From: DASVBJ01 sp036375895
GTDB taxonomy: Bacteria; Actinomycetota; Actinomycetes; JACCUZ01
Assembly: GCA_036375895.1 (NCBI GenBank)
Contig: DASVBJ010000045.1
Location: 1 to 23,966 of the forward strand
Direction of reading: 5' to 3'
Length of the DNA: 23,966 nt
Below are positions 6,788 to 17,722 of this stretch, piece by piece. The notes beneath the pieces are model-generated. The model worked only from the letters and a program-made list of their open reading frames with translations, was not told where the DNA came from and searched no databases. The stretch's first letter is position 1. Every line of letters begins with the position of its first letter. Both the position numbers and the translations under genes were made by a program.

Positions 6788-7702
6788 ATGACGACGAGCG
6801 CCACCGACGCGACCGGCACCGGGGAGGTCCTGCAGGCCGCGCCGGCCCAGCCGTCGCTGTCACCCTCGCGGGCCAGCGATTTCATGACCTGCCCCCTGCT
6901 CTACCGGTTCCGCGTCGTCGACCGGCTGCCCGAGCGCCCGAGCCCGCTGGCCACCCGTGGCACCGTCGTCCACTCCGTGCTCGAGCGGCTCTTCGACCTG
7001 CCCCCCGCCGATCGCACGCTGGAGCGGGCCGGCGCGCTGCTGCGTCCCGAGTGGGAGCGCCTGCTGTCAGAGGAGCCCGAGCTCGGCGAGCTCTTCGCCG
7101 CCGACGCCGAGCGCGACGAGTGGCTCACCAGTGCCGAGGACCTGCTCGCCGCATACTTCGCGCTCGAGGACCCGCGCCGCCTCGAGCCCGCCGAGCGCGA
7201 GCTGTACGTCGAGTGCGAGCTGGAGTCCGGCCTGCGGCTGCGGGGCTACGTCGACCGGCTCGATGTCGCGCCGACCGGTGAGGTGCGCGTCGTCGACTAC
7301 AAGACCGGCCGAGCGCCGCGCGAGGGCTACGAGGCCAAGGCCATGTTCCAGATGCGCTTCTACGCGCTGGTGCTGTGGCGGCTGCACGGCCGCGTCCCGC
7401 ACCTGTTGCAGCTGCTCTACCTGGGCAGCGGCGAGACGCTGCGCTACCAGCCCGACGAGGCCGACCTGCTCGCCACCGAGCGCAAGCTCGGCGCGTTGTG
7501 GGCCGCCATCTGCCGGGCCACCGAGCGGGGCGACTGGCGACCCAGCCCCAGCCGGCTGTGCGACTGGTGCGACCACCAGGCGCTCTGCCCCGCCTTCGGT
7601 GGCACTCCGCCCGAGCTGCCGGTGCTCCCGGTGCCGGCCGTGCCGCAGGCCCGGGCCGCCGACGAGCGCCCCTCGCCGCACACGCCCGCCGACGAGGTCT
7701 GA
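6788..7702 (+). CDS. RecB/Cas4-type PD-(D/E)XK nuclease with Fe-S cysteines
   Basis: A 304-residue stand-alone nuclease domain of the RecB C-terminal / Cas4-like family (PDDEXK_1). The motifs run in order: HSVLERL with His62; GYVDRLD with Asp156; VVDYKTG with Asp170 and Lys172; and QMRFYAL near 188-194. One N-terminal cysteine (Cys35 in DFMTCP) and three C-terminal cysteines (258, 261, 267 in LCDWCDHQALC) are spaced as in the 4Fe-4S cluster of AddB, Cas4 and related nucleases. It is expected to degrade DNA ends, perhaps with a helicase encoded elsewhere. No cas gene is nearby, so this is not CRISPR adaptation. It corresponds by type and position to Rv2119. A proline-rich tail follows residue 270. 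Confidence 0.93.
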   Translation: MTTSATDATGTGEVLQAAPAQPSLSPSRASDFMTCPLLYRFRVVDRLPERPSPLATRGTVVHSVLERLFDLPPADRTLERAGALLRPEWERLLSEEPELGELFAADAERDEWLTSAEDLLAAYFALEDPRRLEPAERELYVECELESGLRLRGYVDRLDVAPTGEVRVVDYKTGRAPREGYEAKAMFQMRFYALVLWRLHGRVPHLLQLLYLGSGETLRYQPDEADLLATERKLGALWAAICRATERGDWRPSPSRLCDWCDHQALCPAFGGTPPELPVLPVPAVPQARAADERPSPHTPADEV

Positions 7703-7725
7703 CCCGGCGCCTGGCGGCGGCGGCC

Positions 7726-7792
7726 CTCGGGGACCACCCTGAGATGTGCCGGATGTGACACGGACTTCACCCTGAATGTGCTGGGCCGTGTC
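7726..7792. promoter_or_regulatory. Repeat cluster upstream of ABC exporter (possible operator)
   Basis: The 140-bp gap before the ABC ATPase gene holds several small repeats. CACCCTGA occurs directly twice (7735-7742, 7768-7775; 33 bp apart, about three helical turns), each followed by ATGTGC. TTCA-ccc-TGAA forms a dyad (7766-7776). GACACGG (7757-7763) is the inverted copy of CCGTGTC (7786-7792). CTCGGGG/CCCTGAG (7726-7743) could form a weak hairpin after the nuclease gene. No regulator gene is adjacent, so an operator role is inferred only from arrangement. Confidence 0.35.
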
Positions 7793-7804
7793 GGCGCTGC
7801 TGTC

Positions 7805-7837
7805 TACGGTGGGCGGATCGATCCGATTCCCGAGGAG
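7805..7837 (+). promoter_or_regulatory. -10 candidate and Shine-Dalgarno of ABC ATPase
   Basis: TACGGT at 7805-7810 is a possible -10 box, though no good -35 is seen. GAGGAG at 7832-7837 is a clear Shine-Dalgarno 5 nt before the GTG at 7843, which fixes the start. Confidence 0.45.
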
Positions 7838-7842
7838 CCACC

Positions 7843-8628
7843 GTGACCAGCTCGTCCACCTCCGTCCCTGCCGGGACCTCTGCCCTGGACGTCGTCGCCC
7901 GCGCTGTGGACCTGACCAAGGTCTACGGCGAGGGCGACACCCAGGTGGTCGCCCTCGACGCGGTGAGCTGCGCGTTCCAGCGCGGCCACTTCACCGCGAT
8001 CATGGGTCCGTCAGGGTCCGGCAAGTCCACGCTCATGCACTGCATGGCGGGACTGGACACCGCGACGAGCGGGTCGACCTTCATCAGTGACGTCGACCTC
8101 AGCTCGCTCGACGACAAGCGGCTGACCCGGCTGCGTCGCGACAGCCTCGGCTTCATCTTCCAGGCCTACAACCTGGTCCCGACGCTGACCGCCATCGAGA
8201 ACATCACGCTGCCGATGGACATCGCGGGCCGCAAGCCGGACAAGGAGTGGCTGGACGGGGTCATCACCACGGTGGGGCTGGCCGACCGGCTGCACCACCG
8301 GCCCAGTGAGCTCTCGGGCGGTCAGCAGCAGCGTGTCGCGGTGGCCCGCGCACTCGCCGGACGACCCGAGGTCGTCTTCGCCGACGAGCCGACCGGCAAC
8401 CTCGACTCGAGGTCCGGCGCCGAGGTGCTGTCGTTCCTCCAGCGGTCCGTGCGCGAGATGGGGCAGACCATCGTGGTGGTCACGCACGACCCCGGCGCAG
8501 CTGCGTACTCCGACCGGGTGATCTTCCTCGCCGACGGGCGGATCGTCGACGAGATGCTCTCCCCCACGGCCGAGTCCGTGCTGGACCGGATGAAGCACTT
8601 CGACGTGCCTGCGCAGCGGGGGAACTGA
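7843..8628 (+). CDS. MacB/LolD-type ABC transporter ATPase
   Basis: The ATP-hydrolysing subunit of a type VII (MacB-like) ABC system, 261 residues, cytoplasmic and paired with the permease that starts 5 nt downstream. Visible motifs are Walker A GPSGSGKST (55-63), Q-loop FQAYNLVP (Gln107), signature LSGGQQQR (157-164), Walker B VVFADEPTGNLDS with DEP at 181-183, and the switch histidine in VVTHD (His215). EPTGNLDS and the long Q-loop wording are typical of the LolD/MacB/FtsE branch. Such pairs use ATP in the cytoplasm to drive motion outside the membrane, exporting peptides, antibiotics or lipids. The substrate here is not evident. The preceding Ser/Thr-rich 15 residues are an unremarkable tail. 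Confidence 0.95.
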   Translation: MTSSSTSVPAGTSALDVVARAVDLTKVYGEGDTQVVALDAVSCAFQRGHFTAIMGPSGSGKSTLMHCMAGLDTATSGSTFISDVDLSSLDDKRLTRLRRDSLGFIFQAYNLVPTLTAIENITLPMDIAGRKPDKEWLDGVITTVGLADRLHHRPSELSGGQQQRVAVARALAGRPEVVFADEPTGNLDSRSGAEVLSFLQRSVREMGQTIVVVTHDPGAAAYSDRVIFLADGRIVDEMLSPTAESVLDRMKHFDVPAQRGN

Positions 8629-8633
8629 CCGCG

Positions 8634-11177
8634 ATGCTGCACGTGACCTTGAAGGGCCTGCTCGCCCACAAGCTTCGCCTGCTCCTCACGGCCTTGGCGG
8701 TCGTGCTCGGAGTCTCCTTCGTCTCCGGGACGCTCGTCCTCGGCGACACCCTCAACTCGACCTTCGACAAGCTGTTCGCCACTGCCTACTCGGGGACGGA
8801 CGTCGGCGTCCGTGGGAAGTCCGCGTTCAAGGTCAACGTCACCGAGGGCGGCGACCCGGCACAGTCCCGTCCGCCGGTCCCCGTCGCGCTGCTCGACGCC
8901 GTGCGCGGCGTCGACGGCATCCGGGAGGCAGAGGGCGACTCCTCGGGCTTCGCCCAGATCGTCACCCCGGAGGGCAAGGTCGTCGAGACCGGTGGCGCGC
9001 CGACGATGGGCAGCGCCTGGCTCGGCGACACACCGCTCAACCCCTACAAGCTGCAGGAGGGCGAGGCCCCGACCACCGCCGGCCAGGTCGCGATCGACCA
9101 GACGACGGCGGACAAGAACGGCATCGCTGTCGGCGACCGGATCCAGGTCCTCACCCAGTCCGGGTCCCGGGCCGCCACCGTCACCGGCATCGTCAGCTTC
9201 GGCCAACCCGGGGGCAGCCTGGCCGGCGCCACCGCCACGCTGTTCGACCCGGCGACGGCGCAGCAGCTGCTGGGCGCGCCGGGGACCTTCTACGAGATCC
9301 TCGCCGTCGGCGACGGCACGGTCAGCGACGACGAGCTGCGCGACCGGGTCGCGAAGGTGCTGCCGTCCAGCTACGAGGCACTCACCGGGGACCAGCTCGC
9401 AGCGGCTGACTCCGGCAGCATCAAGGACGCGCTGAGCTTTTTCAGCGTGTTCCTGCTGGTCTTCGCGGTGATCTCGATCTTCGTCGGCTCGTTCATCATC
9501 TTCAACACGTTCAGCATGCTGGTGGCCCAGCGCAGCCGGGAGCTCGCCCTGCTCCGGGCACTGGGCGCCAGCCGACGCCAGGTCAATCGGGCGGTCGTCA
9601 TCGAGGCCTTCGTCGTGGGGCTGATCGGCTCGACGATCGGCCTCGGCCTCGGGGTGCTGCTCTCACTGGGCCTGAAGGCCCTGGTCAACCTGTTCCTCGG
9701 CGACCTGCCGACCAGCGGGCTGGTCTTCCGCCCGAACACCGTGTTCTGGGCCTACCTCACCGGCATCGTCGTGACGGTCGTGTCGGCCATCGCCCCGGCC
9801 CGGCGTGCCACGCACATCCCGCCGATGGCCGCGCTTCGTGACGACGTCGCCCTCCCCGCCGCCTCGCTGAGGCGACGGGCGATCCTGGGGTCGCTGGTGC
9901 TGCTGGCCGGCGCCGTCAGCATGACGGCCGGCCTGGTGGCGGACGCGGGGATCCTCTGGGTCGGCCTGGGCGCGCTGGGGGTCTTCCTCGGCGCGGCCAT
10001 GCTCAGCCCGTTCCTGAGCCGTCCGGTCGTCGGCGGCGTCGGCAACCTGCTCCCGAGGTTCTGGGGGTCGACCGGACGGCTGGCCCGGGAGAACGCCCGG
10101 CGCAACCCGCGGCGCACCGCCGCGACGGCGTCCGCACTCATGATCGGGCTGGCCCTCGTGGCCGCGGGCGGTGTGCTCGCCGCGTCGATCACCAAGAGCG
10201 CGAACGCGATCATCGACAAGAGCGTCGGCGCCGACTTCATCGTCACGACGAGCAACTTCGCGCCGATCCCGGGCAACGTCGCTGACGAGCTCCGCGGCGT
10301 CGAGGGCATCGACGCCGTGACGTCCTTCCGGTCCGGCCAGGCGCAGATCGGTGACAAGGTCGTCTCCATGCAAGGTGTCACACCCGACACCGTCGACCGC
10401 ACACTGCAGCTGGAGATCGTCCACGGCGACATCGGGGCGCTCGCCCGCAACGAGATGCTCGTCGACGACCACCGCGCCGAGGAGAACGGCTGGAAGGTCG
10501 GCGACCGGGTGCGGGTCGTGTTCGGCCGCACCGGGCCGACCGAGCTGGTCGTGGGCGGCACCTACGCCGACAACCAGATCGCCGGCCCCTACCTGATCAG
10601 CCTGCAGACGTACGAGAAGAACTACACCCAGAAGCTGGACCAGGTCGTCGCCATGACCGTGCGGCCCGACGCCGACGTCGCTGCGGTTCGCGCCGACATC
10701 GAGAAGGCAGCAGGCACCTCGAACCTCGAGGTACGCGACCAGAGCGAGTTCAAGGACGAGCAGCGCAAGCAGATCAACCAGCTGCTCGGCTTCATCCTCG
10801 TGCTGCTCGCCCTGGCCGTCCTCATCGCGGCGCTCGGCATCGTCAACACGCTGGCTCTGTCGGTGATCGAGCGGACGCGTGAGATCGGGCTGCTGCGCGC
10901 GGTCGGCATGGGCCGGCGTCAGGTGCGGCAGATGATCCGGCTCGAGTCGGTGGTCATCGCCATCTTCGGGACCGTCCTGGGACTCGCTCTGGGCGTGGCC
11001 CTCGGGTCTGCCCTGGTGACAGCCCTGAGCGGTGAGGGACTGAACGAGCTCGTGATCCCCTACGGCCAGCTCGCGCTCTATCTGGTGGCCGGGGCGCTGA
11101 TCGGCGTCGTCGCCGCGGTGTGGCCGGCGCGGCGCGCAGCGCGCCTCGACGTGCTGAAGGCCATCTACATGGAGTAG
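8634..11177 (+). CDS. Large FtsX/MacB-type ABC permease
   Basis: An 847-residue membrane subunit for the ATPase just upstream, built as a tandem of two FtsX-type units. The first helix is at about 16-36, followed by an extracellular MacB-PCD-like domain at 40-260, three helices at about 270-292, 322-348 and 370-390 carrying the FtsX signature RSRELALLRALGASRRQV (300-317), and then two linking helices at 416-460. The second unit has a helix at about 498-518, a second outer domain at 520-715 and three helices at about 716-740, 772-798 and 814-832. Its signature is ERTREIGLLRAVGMGRRQV (746-764). With both halves in one chain, one permease probably pairs with an ATPase dimer. GGGGGAAC just before the ATG serves as ribosome-binding site. 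Confidence 0.93.
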   Translation: MLHVTLKGLLAHKLRLLLTALAVVLGVSFVSGTLVLGDTLNSTFDKLFATAYSGTDVGVRGKSAFKVNVTEGGDPAQSRPPVPVALLDAVRGVDGIREAEGDSSGFAQIVTPEGKVVETGGAPTMGSAWLGDTPLNPYKLQEGEAPTTAGQVAIDQTTADKNGIAVGDRIQVLTQSGSRAATVTGIVSFGQPGGSLAGATATLFDPATAQQLLGAPGTFYEILAVGDGTVSDDELRDRVAKVLPSSYEALTGDQLAAADSGSIKDALSFFSVFLLVFAVISIFVGSFIIFNTFSMLVAQRSRELALLRALGASRRQVNRAVVIEAFVVGLIGSTIGLGLGVLLSLGLKALVNLFLGDLPTSGLVFRPNTVFWAYLTGIVVTVVSAIAPARRATHIPPMAALRDDVALPAASLRRRAILGSLVLLAGAVSMTAGLVADAGILWVGLGALGVFLGAAMLSPFLSRPVVGGVGNLLPRFWGSTGRLARENARRNPRRTAATASALMIGLALVAAGGVLAASITKSANAIIDKSVGADFIVTTSNFAPIPGNVADELRGVEGIDAVTSFRSGQAQIGDKVVSMQGVTPDTVDRTLQLEIVHGDIGALARNEMLVDDHRAEENGWKVGDRVRVVFGRTGPTELVVGGTYADNQIAGPYLISLQTYEKNYTQKLDQVVAMTVRPDADVAAVRADIEKAAGTSNLEVRDQSEFKDEQRKQINQLLGFILVLLALAVLIAALGIVNTLALSVIERTREIGLLRAVGMGRRQVRQMIRLESVVIAIFGTVLGLALGVALGSALVTALSGEGLNELVIPYGQLALYLVAGALIGVVAAVWPARRAARLDVLKAIYME

Positions 11178-11219
11178 CCCGCGGGCAGGCAGCACAAGAC
11201 GGCGAGCCAGAACGTCGGA

Positions 11220-11902
11220 TCAGCCGCGCCTGACCAGCGCGCCGAGCGTCGGCAGGTCGAGGTGGGTCAGGGACGGGACGAGCGTGTGCCCCGGGCCGTC
11301 CGCGAGCTCGACGACGTGCGGGACCCCGACCACGGTGCAGCCCGCGGCCAGCCCCGAGGCGATGCCGGTCGGCGAGTCCTCGATCACCAGGCAGCTGCGG
11401 GGGTCGACCCCGAGCCGGGCCGCGGCGGTGAGGTACGGCTCCGGGTGGGGCTTGCCCCGGTCGACCTCGTCACCGGCGACGACGACATCGAAGGTGCCGC
11501 CGGGCAGGCCGGCGAGCACGGCCTCGGCCAGCCTGCGGTAGGACATCGTGACGAGGCCGCAGGGCACGCCGGCCGCGTTCAGCGCAGCGAGCAGGTCGTG
11601 CGCCCCCGGCTGCCACGGGATGCCCCGCCGCACCCGCTCGACCACACCGTCGAGGAGTCGCTCCACGATCTCCTCGGGCGGGAGGTCCACCCCGCCGTGC
11701 TCACGGATGTAGCGGGCCGACACGAGCAGCGGGTTGCCCACCAGCGCGTGGGCGTGCCGGTCGGACCAGGTGCCGCCGTGCTCGTCGACGAGGGCGTACT
11801 CGCAGTCGATCCAGTACGGCTCGGTGTCGACGAGCGTGCCGTCCATGTCGAACAGCACCGCGGCAGGCAGGGCATCCGCGCGCGTCTCCCGGGACGCCGG
11901 GC

Positions 11903-11906
<4 letters not shown>
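11220..11906 (-). CDS. HAD-superfamily phosphatase coupled to metH
   Basis: A 228-residue HAD hydrolase of the beta-phosphoglucomutase/phosphatase subgroup with all four motifs: DMDGTLVD (Asp20, Asp22), Thr120 in VTMS, Lys152 in RGKPHPEPY, and EDSPTGIASG (Glu176, Asp177). The helical cap at about 30-95 is of the C1 type. It removes phosphate from a small metabolite that cannot be named from sequence. The GTG start at 11906 overlaps the metH stop as GTGA, so its synthesis is tied to MetH. That suggests a housekeeping or metabolite-repair job connected with methionine or folate metabolism, but this is inference. It converges on the ABC permease gene with a 42-bp gap holding only a 10-bp GC palindrome (11177-11186). 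Confidence 0.92.
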
Positions 11907-15382
<3,476 letters not shown>

Positions 15383-15390
15383 AGGCCGAC

Positions 15391-15396
15391 AGTCTA
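15391..15396 (-). promoter_or_regulatory. -10 box for leaderless metH
   Basis: TAGACT on the minus strand, 8 nt before the metH ATG at 15382, without Shine-Dalgarno. It decides the start against the longer in-frame reading that begins at 15415. Confidence 0.5.
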
Positions 15397-15471
15397 CGGG
15401 CCTGTCCGCGACCATCCGGTGGGTGAGACGGGCCGTCGGGACGCCTCCCCGGCAGCCGGCTGTGCGCGACG

Positions 15472-15546
15472 TAGGCTTGCTGGGAGCCGGCGCGGGCGTG
15501 CCGGTGCCGCCGGCGCCACGCCGGCCGGACGAGACGACGGAGGTGG
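15472..15546 (+). promoter_or_regulatory. PAC2 promoter candidate, leader hairpin and Shine-Dalgarno
   Basis: TAGGCT at 15472-15477 is a likely -10 box, which would give a leader of about 65 nt. The leader folds into a GC hairpin: GGCGT 15495-15499 pairs with ACGCC 15518-15522 and GCCGG 15500-15504 with CCGGC 15510-15514, with a 3-nt bulge. A strong GGAGGTGG Shine-Dalgarno follows at 15539-15546 before the GTG at 15550. This contrasts with the divergent, apparently leaderless metH. Confidence 0.45.
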
Positions 15547-15549
15547 CGG

Positions 15550-16404
15550 GTGATCGAGCTCGAGGGCGTGCCCGAGCTGGTCGACCCGATCATGATCGCG
15601 GCGTTCGAGGGCTGGAACGACGCCGGGGACGCTGCCACCGCCGCGGTCGAGCACCTCGAGGCGGTCTGGTCGGCGAACCCGTTCGCCACCGTGGACCCCG
15701 AGGAGTACTACGACTACCAGGTCAACCGCCCGACCATCTCGCTGGACGACGACGGCCGCAGGCGGGTGTCCTGGCCGACGACCAGGGTGTCCTACACCCG
15801 GTTGCCCGACGGTCGTCGCGACATCGTGCTGGTCCGGGGCATCGAGCCGAACATGCGGTGGCAGTCGTTCGCCGCCGAGGTGCTCGGGTACTGCCACGAG
15901 CTGGGGGTGGAGATGGTCGTCACCCTCGGCGCCCTGCTCGCCGACTCGCCGCACACGCGTCCGGTGCCGGTGACCGGCACGTCGTCCGACGACGGCCTGG
16001 CCCGGTCGCTGAACCTCGAGGTGTCCCGCTACGAGGGGCCCACCGGCATCGTCGGGGTCCTGCAGGACGCCTGCATCCGCGCCGGCGTCCCGGCCCTGTC
16101 GATCTGGGCGGCCGTCCCCCACTACGTGGCGCAGCCGCCCTGCCCGAAGGCCACGCTCGCGCTGCTCCGCCACGTCGAGGACCTGCTGGACGTGCCGATC
16201 CCGCTCGGCGACCTGCCGGAGGATGCCCGCGCCTGGGAGCGCGGCGTCGACGAGCTGGCCGCGGAGGACGCCGAGGTCGCGGAGTACGTGCGGTCGCTCG
16301 AGGAGGCCAAGGACCTCACCGAGGCGCCGGAGGCCTCGGGAGAGGCGATCGCCCGCGAGTTCGAGCGCTACCTGCGCCGCCGGGGTGACGACCCCCCCAA
16401 GTAG
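15550..16404 (+). CDS. PAC2-family protein
   Basis: A 284-residue member of the PAC2 family, named for a eukaryotic proteasome assembly chaperone. Recognisable blocks are PIMIAAFEGWNDAGDAAT (13-30), YYDYQVNRPTI (about 54-64), the GIEPNMRWQSFA stretch near 98-109, TLGALLADSPHTRP near 125-138, and the helical C-terminal segment ending in a charged tail. From memory the M. tuberculosis counterpart (Rv2125) is also next to metH. Bacterial members have the chaperone-like fold, but no role in assembling the actinobacterial 20S proteasome is established, so I do not assign one. The GTG start at 15550 is supported by GGAGGTGG. It converges on mshC, and a 54-bp palindrome separates the two. Confidence 0.92.
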   Translation: MIELEGVPELVDPIMIAAFEGWNDAGDAATAAVEHLEAVWSANPFATVDPEEYYDYQVNRPTISLDDDGRRRVSWPTTRVSYTRLPDGRRDIVLVRGIEPNMRWQSFAAEVLGYCHELGVEMVVTLGALLADSPHTRPVPVTGTSSDDGLARSLNLEVSRYEGPTGIVGVLQDACIRAGVPALSIWAAVPHYVAQPPCPKATLALLRHVEDLLDVPIPLGDLPEDARAWERGVDELAAEDAEVAEYVRSLEEAKDLTEAPEASGEAIAREFERYLRRRGDDPPK

Positions 16405-16410
16405 CGATAC

Positions 16411-16464
16411 CTGGCAGCGATCAGGCACGTTCCGTCGCGACGGAACGTGCATGATCGCTGCCAG
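16411..16464. repeat. Near-perfect 54-bp palindrome (probable bidirectional terminator)
   Basis: Two 27-nt arms (16411-16437 and 16438-16464) are inverted copies of each other with a single mismatch (G16424 opposite A16451) and no spacer. The outer part reads CTGGCAGCGATCA and the centre GTCGCGAC. It starts 6 nt after the PAC2 stop and ends 6 nt before the mshC stop, so it fills the gap between two convergent genes symmetrically. RNA from either strand would fold into the same very stable stem, which fits a shared two-way terminator without T-tract. It may also be one copy of a dispersed palindromic repeat. Confidence 0.9.
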
Positions 16465-16470
16465 AGGAGG

Positions 16471-17697
16471 CTAGAGGCGTACGCCGAGCAGGGCGTTGAC
16501 CGCCCGCGACACGACGCCGGGCGCGCCCTCGTCGTCGCCACCGCGCCGCCCCGCCTCCTCGACCCAGCGGTCGACCACGGCGAGGGCGCCGGGGGCGTCC
16601 AGGTCGTCGGCGAGGTGACGGCGCAACCCGTCCAGCGTGTCGCCGGGCGACGGGCCGCCGGGACGGGAGAACGCGTCCCGCCAGCGCGCCAGCCGGGCCT
16701 CGGCTGCCGGGAGGTCGTCGGGGGTCCACTCCCAGTCGGTGCGGTAGTGGTGGGCGAGCAGCGCCAGCCGGATCGCCATCGGGTCGTGGCCGGCCCGCAG
16801 CAGCGCGGAGACGAAGACGAGGTTGCCCCGCGACTTGGACATCTTCGCGCCGTCGAGGCCGACCAGGGCGGCGTGCACGTAGTGCCGGGCGAACGGCCAG
16901 TCACCGGTCAGCACGTGCCCCTCGGAGGCCCCCATCTCGTGGTGCGGGAAGGCCAGGTCGCGCCCGCCGCCCTGCACGTCGAAGCCCGGGCCGAGGTACT
17001 CCAGCGCGATGGCCGTGCACTCGATGTGCCAGCCCGGCCGGCCGTGACCCAGCGTGGTGTCCCACGCCGGCTCGCCGGGTCGCTCGCTCTGCCACAGCAG
17101 GCAGTCGAGGGGGTGCTTCTTGCCGTGCCGGTCCGGGTCGCCGCCACGCTCGGCGAACAGCCTGAGCATCTCGGGCTCGTCCAGGTTGGCGACGGCCCCG
17201 AACCGCGGGTCGGCGTGGACCGCGAAGTACGTGTCGCCCTCCACGTCGTACGCCGCTCCCCTGGCGCGCAGCGCCTGCACGGCCTCGACGATGCGCGGGA
17301 TCGACTCGACGGCGCCGACGAAGTCCTCAGGCGGCAGGACGCCGAGCGCCGTCATGTCCTCACGGAACAGTGCGGTCTCCCGCTCCGCGAGCAGCCGCCA
17401 GTCCTCCCCGTCGCGCACGGCCCGCTCCAGCAGCGGGTCGTCGACGTCGGTGACGTTCTGCACGTAGTGGACGGCGTGCCCCGCGTCGCGCCAGGCGCGG
17501 CCGATCAGGTCGAACGTGACGTAGGTGGCGGCGTGCCCGATGTGGGTGGCGTCGTACGGCGTGATGCCGCAGACGTACATGCGTGCCGTCGGGCCGGGCG
17601 CGGTCGGGCGGACCTCCCCCGTCGCGGTGTCGAAGAGGCGCAGGGGCAGTCCCGTGCCGGGCAGCGTCGGGACCTGGGGGGCGGGCCAGGCATGCAT
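16471..17697 (-). CDS. mshC: Mycothiol ligase MshC
   Basis: Joins cysteine to glucosaminyl-inositol using ATP, the third step of mycothiol synthesis in the cytoplasm. The 408-residue protein is a shortened relative of cysteinyl-tRNA synthetase. It has CGITPYDATHIGHA (43-56), in which the ITPYDATH wording marks MshC rather than the synthetase (which reads GPTVYD). Zinc ligands are Cys43, Cys227 (WHIECTAI) and His252 (FPHHEMGASE), and the adenylation loop is KMSKS (285-289). The C-terminal anticodon-binding part of the synthetase is missing, as expected for MshC. The ATG start has a TAGGCT box 8 nt upstream. The gene lies 25 nt after the SCO1664-type gene on the same strand. Confidence 0.97.
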   Translation of the reverse strand: MHAWPAPQVPTLPGTGLPLRLFDTATGEVRPTAPGPTARMYVCGITPYDATHIGHAATYVTFDLIGRAWRDAGHAVHYVQNVTDVDDPLLERAVRDGEDWRLLAERETALFREDMTALGVLPPEDFVGAVESIPRIVEAVQALRARGAAYDVEGDTYFAVHADPRFGAVANLDEPEMLRLFAERGGDPDRHGKKHPLDCLLWQSERPGEPAWDTTLGHGRPGWHIECTAIALEYLGPGFDVQGGGRDLAFPHHEMGASEGHVLTGDWPFARHYVHAALVGLDGAKMSKSRGNLVFVSALLRAGHDPMAIRLALLAHHYRTDWEWTPDDLPAAEARLARWRDAFSRPGGPSPGDTLDGLRRHLADDLDAPGALAVVDRWVEEAGRRGGDDEGAPGVVSRAVNALLGVRL

Positions 17698-17705
17698 GAT
17701 CGGTG

Positions 17706-17711
17706 AGCCTA
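17706..17711 (-). promoter_or_regulatory. -10 box for leaderless mshC
   Basis: TAGGCT on the minus strand, 8 nt before the mshC ATG at 17697, without Shine-Dalgarno. It sits in the 25-nt gap after the kinase-like gene. Confidence 0.5.
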
Positions 17712-17722
17712 GCCGCGGCCCG

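Noticed and set aside
6788..7702. Cas4 of a CRISPR system
   Set aside because: The nuclease has the Cas4-like cysteine layout, but there are no repeats or other cas genes in the window, and its neighbourhood matches the stand-alone actinobacterial RecB-like gene.
11177..11186. GC palindrome GCCCGCGGGC between the permease and HAD genes as a terminator
   Set aside because: It has no loop and only 5 bp per arm, including the last base of the permease stop; too weak to call.
15383..15410. Cobalamin riboswitch before metH
   Set aside because: A TAGACT box sits 8 nt before the ATG, the gap to the divergent promoter is short, and no B12-box-like sequence is visible.
15383..15415. Extended N-terminus of MetH starting at 15415
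   Set aside because: The extra 11 residues would span the -10 box and do not match the family start, which begins shortly before the homocysteine domain.
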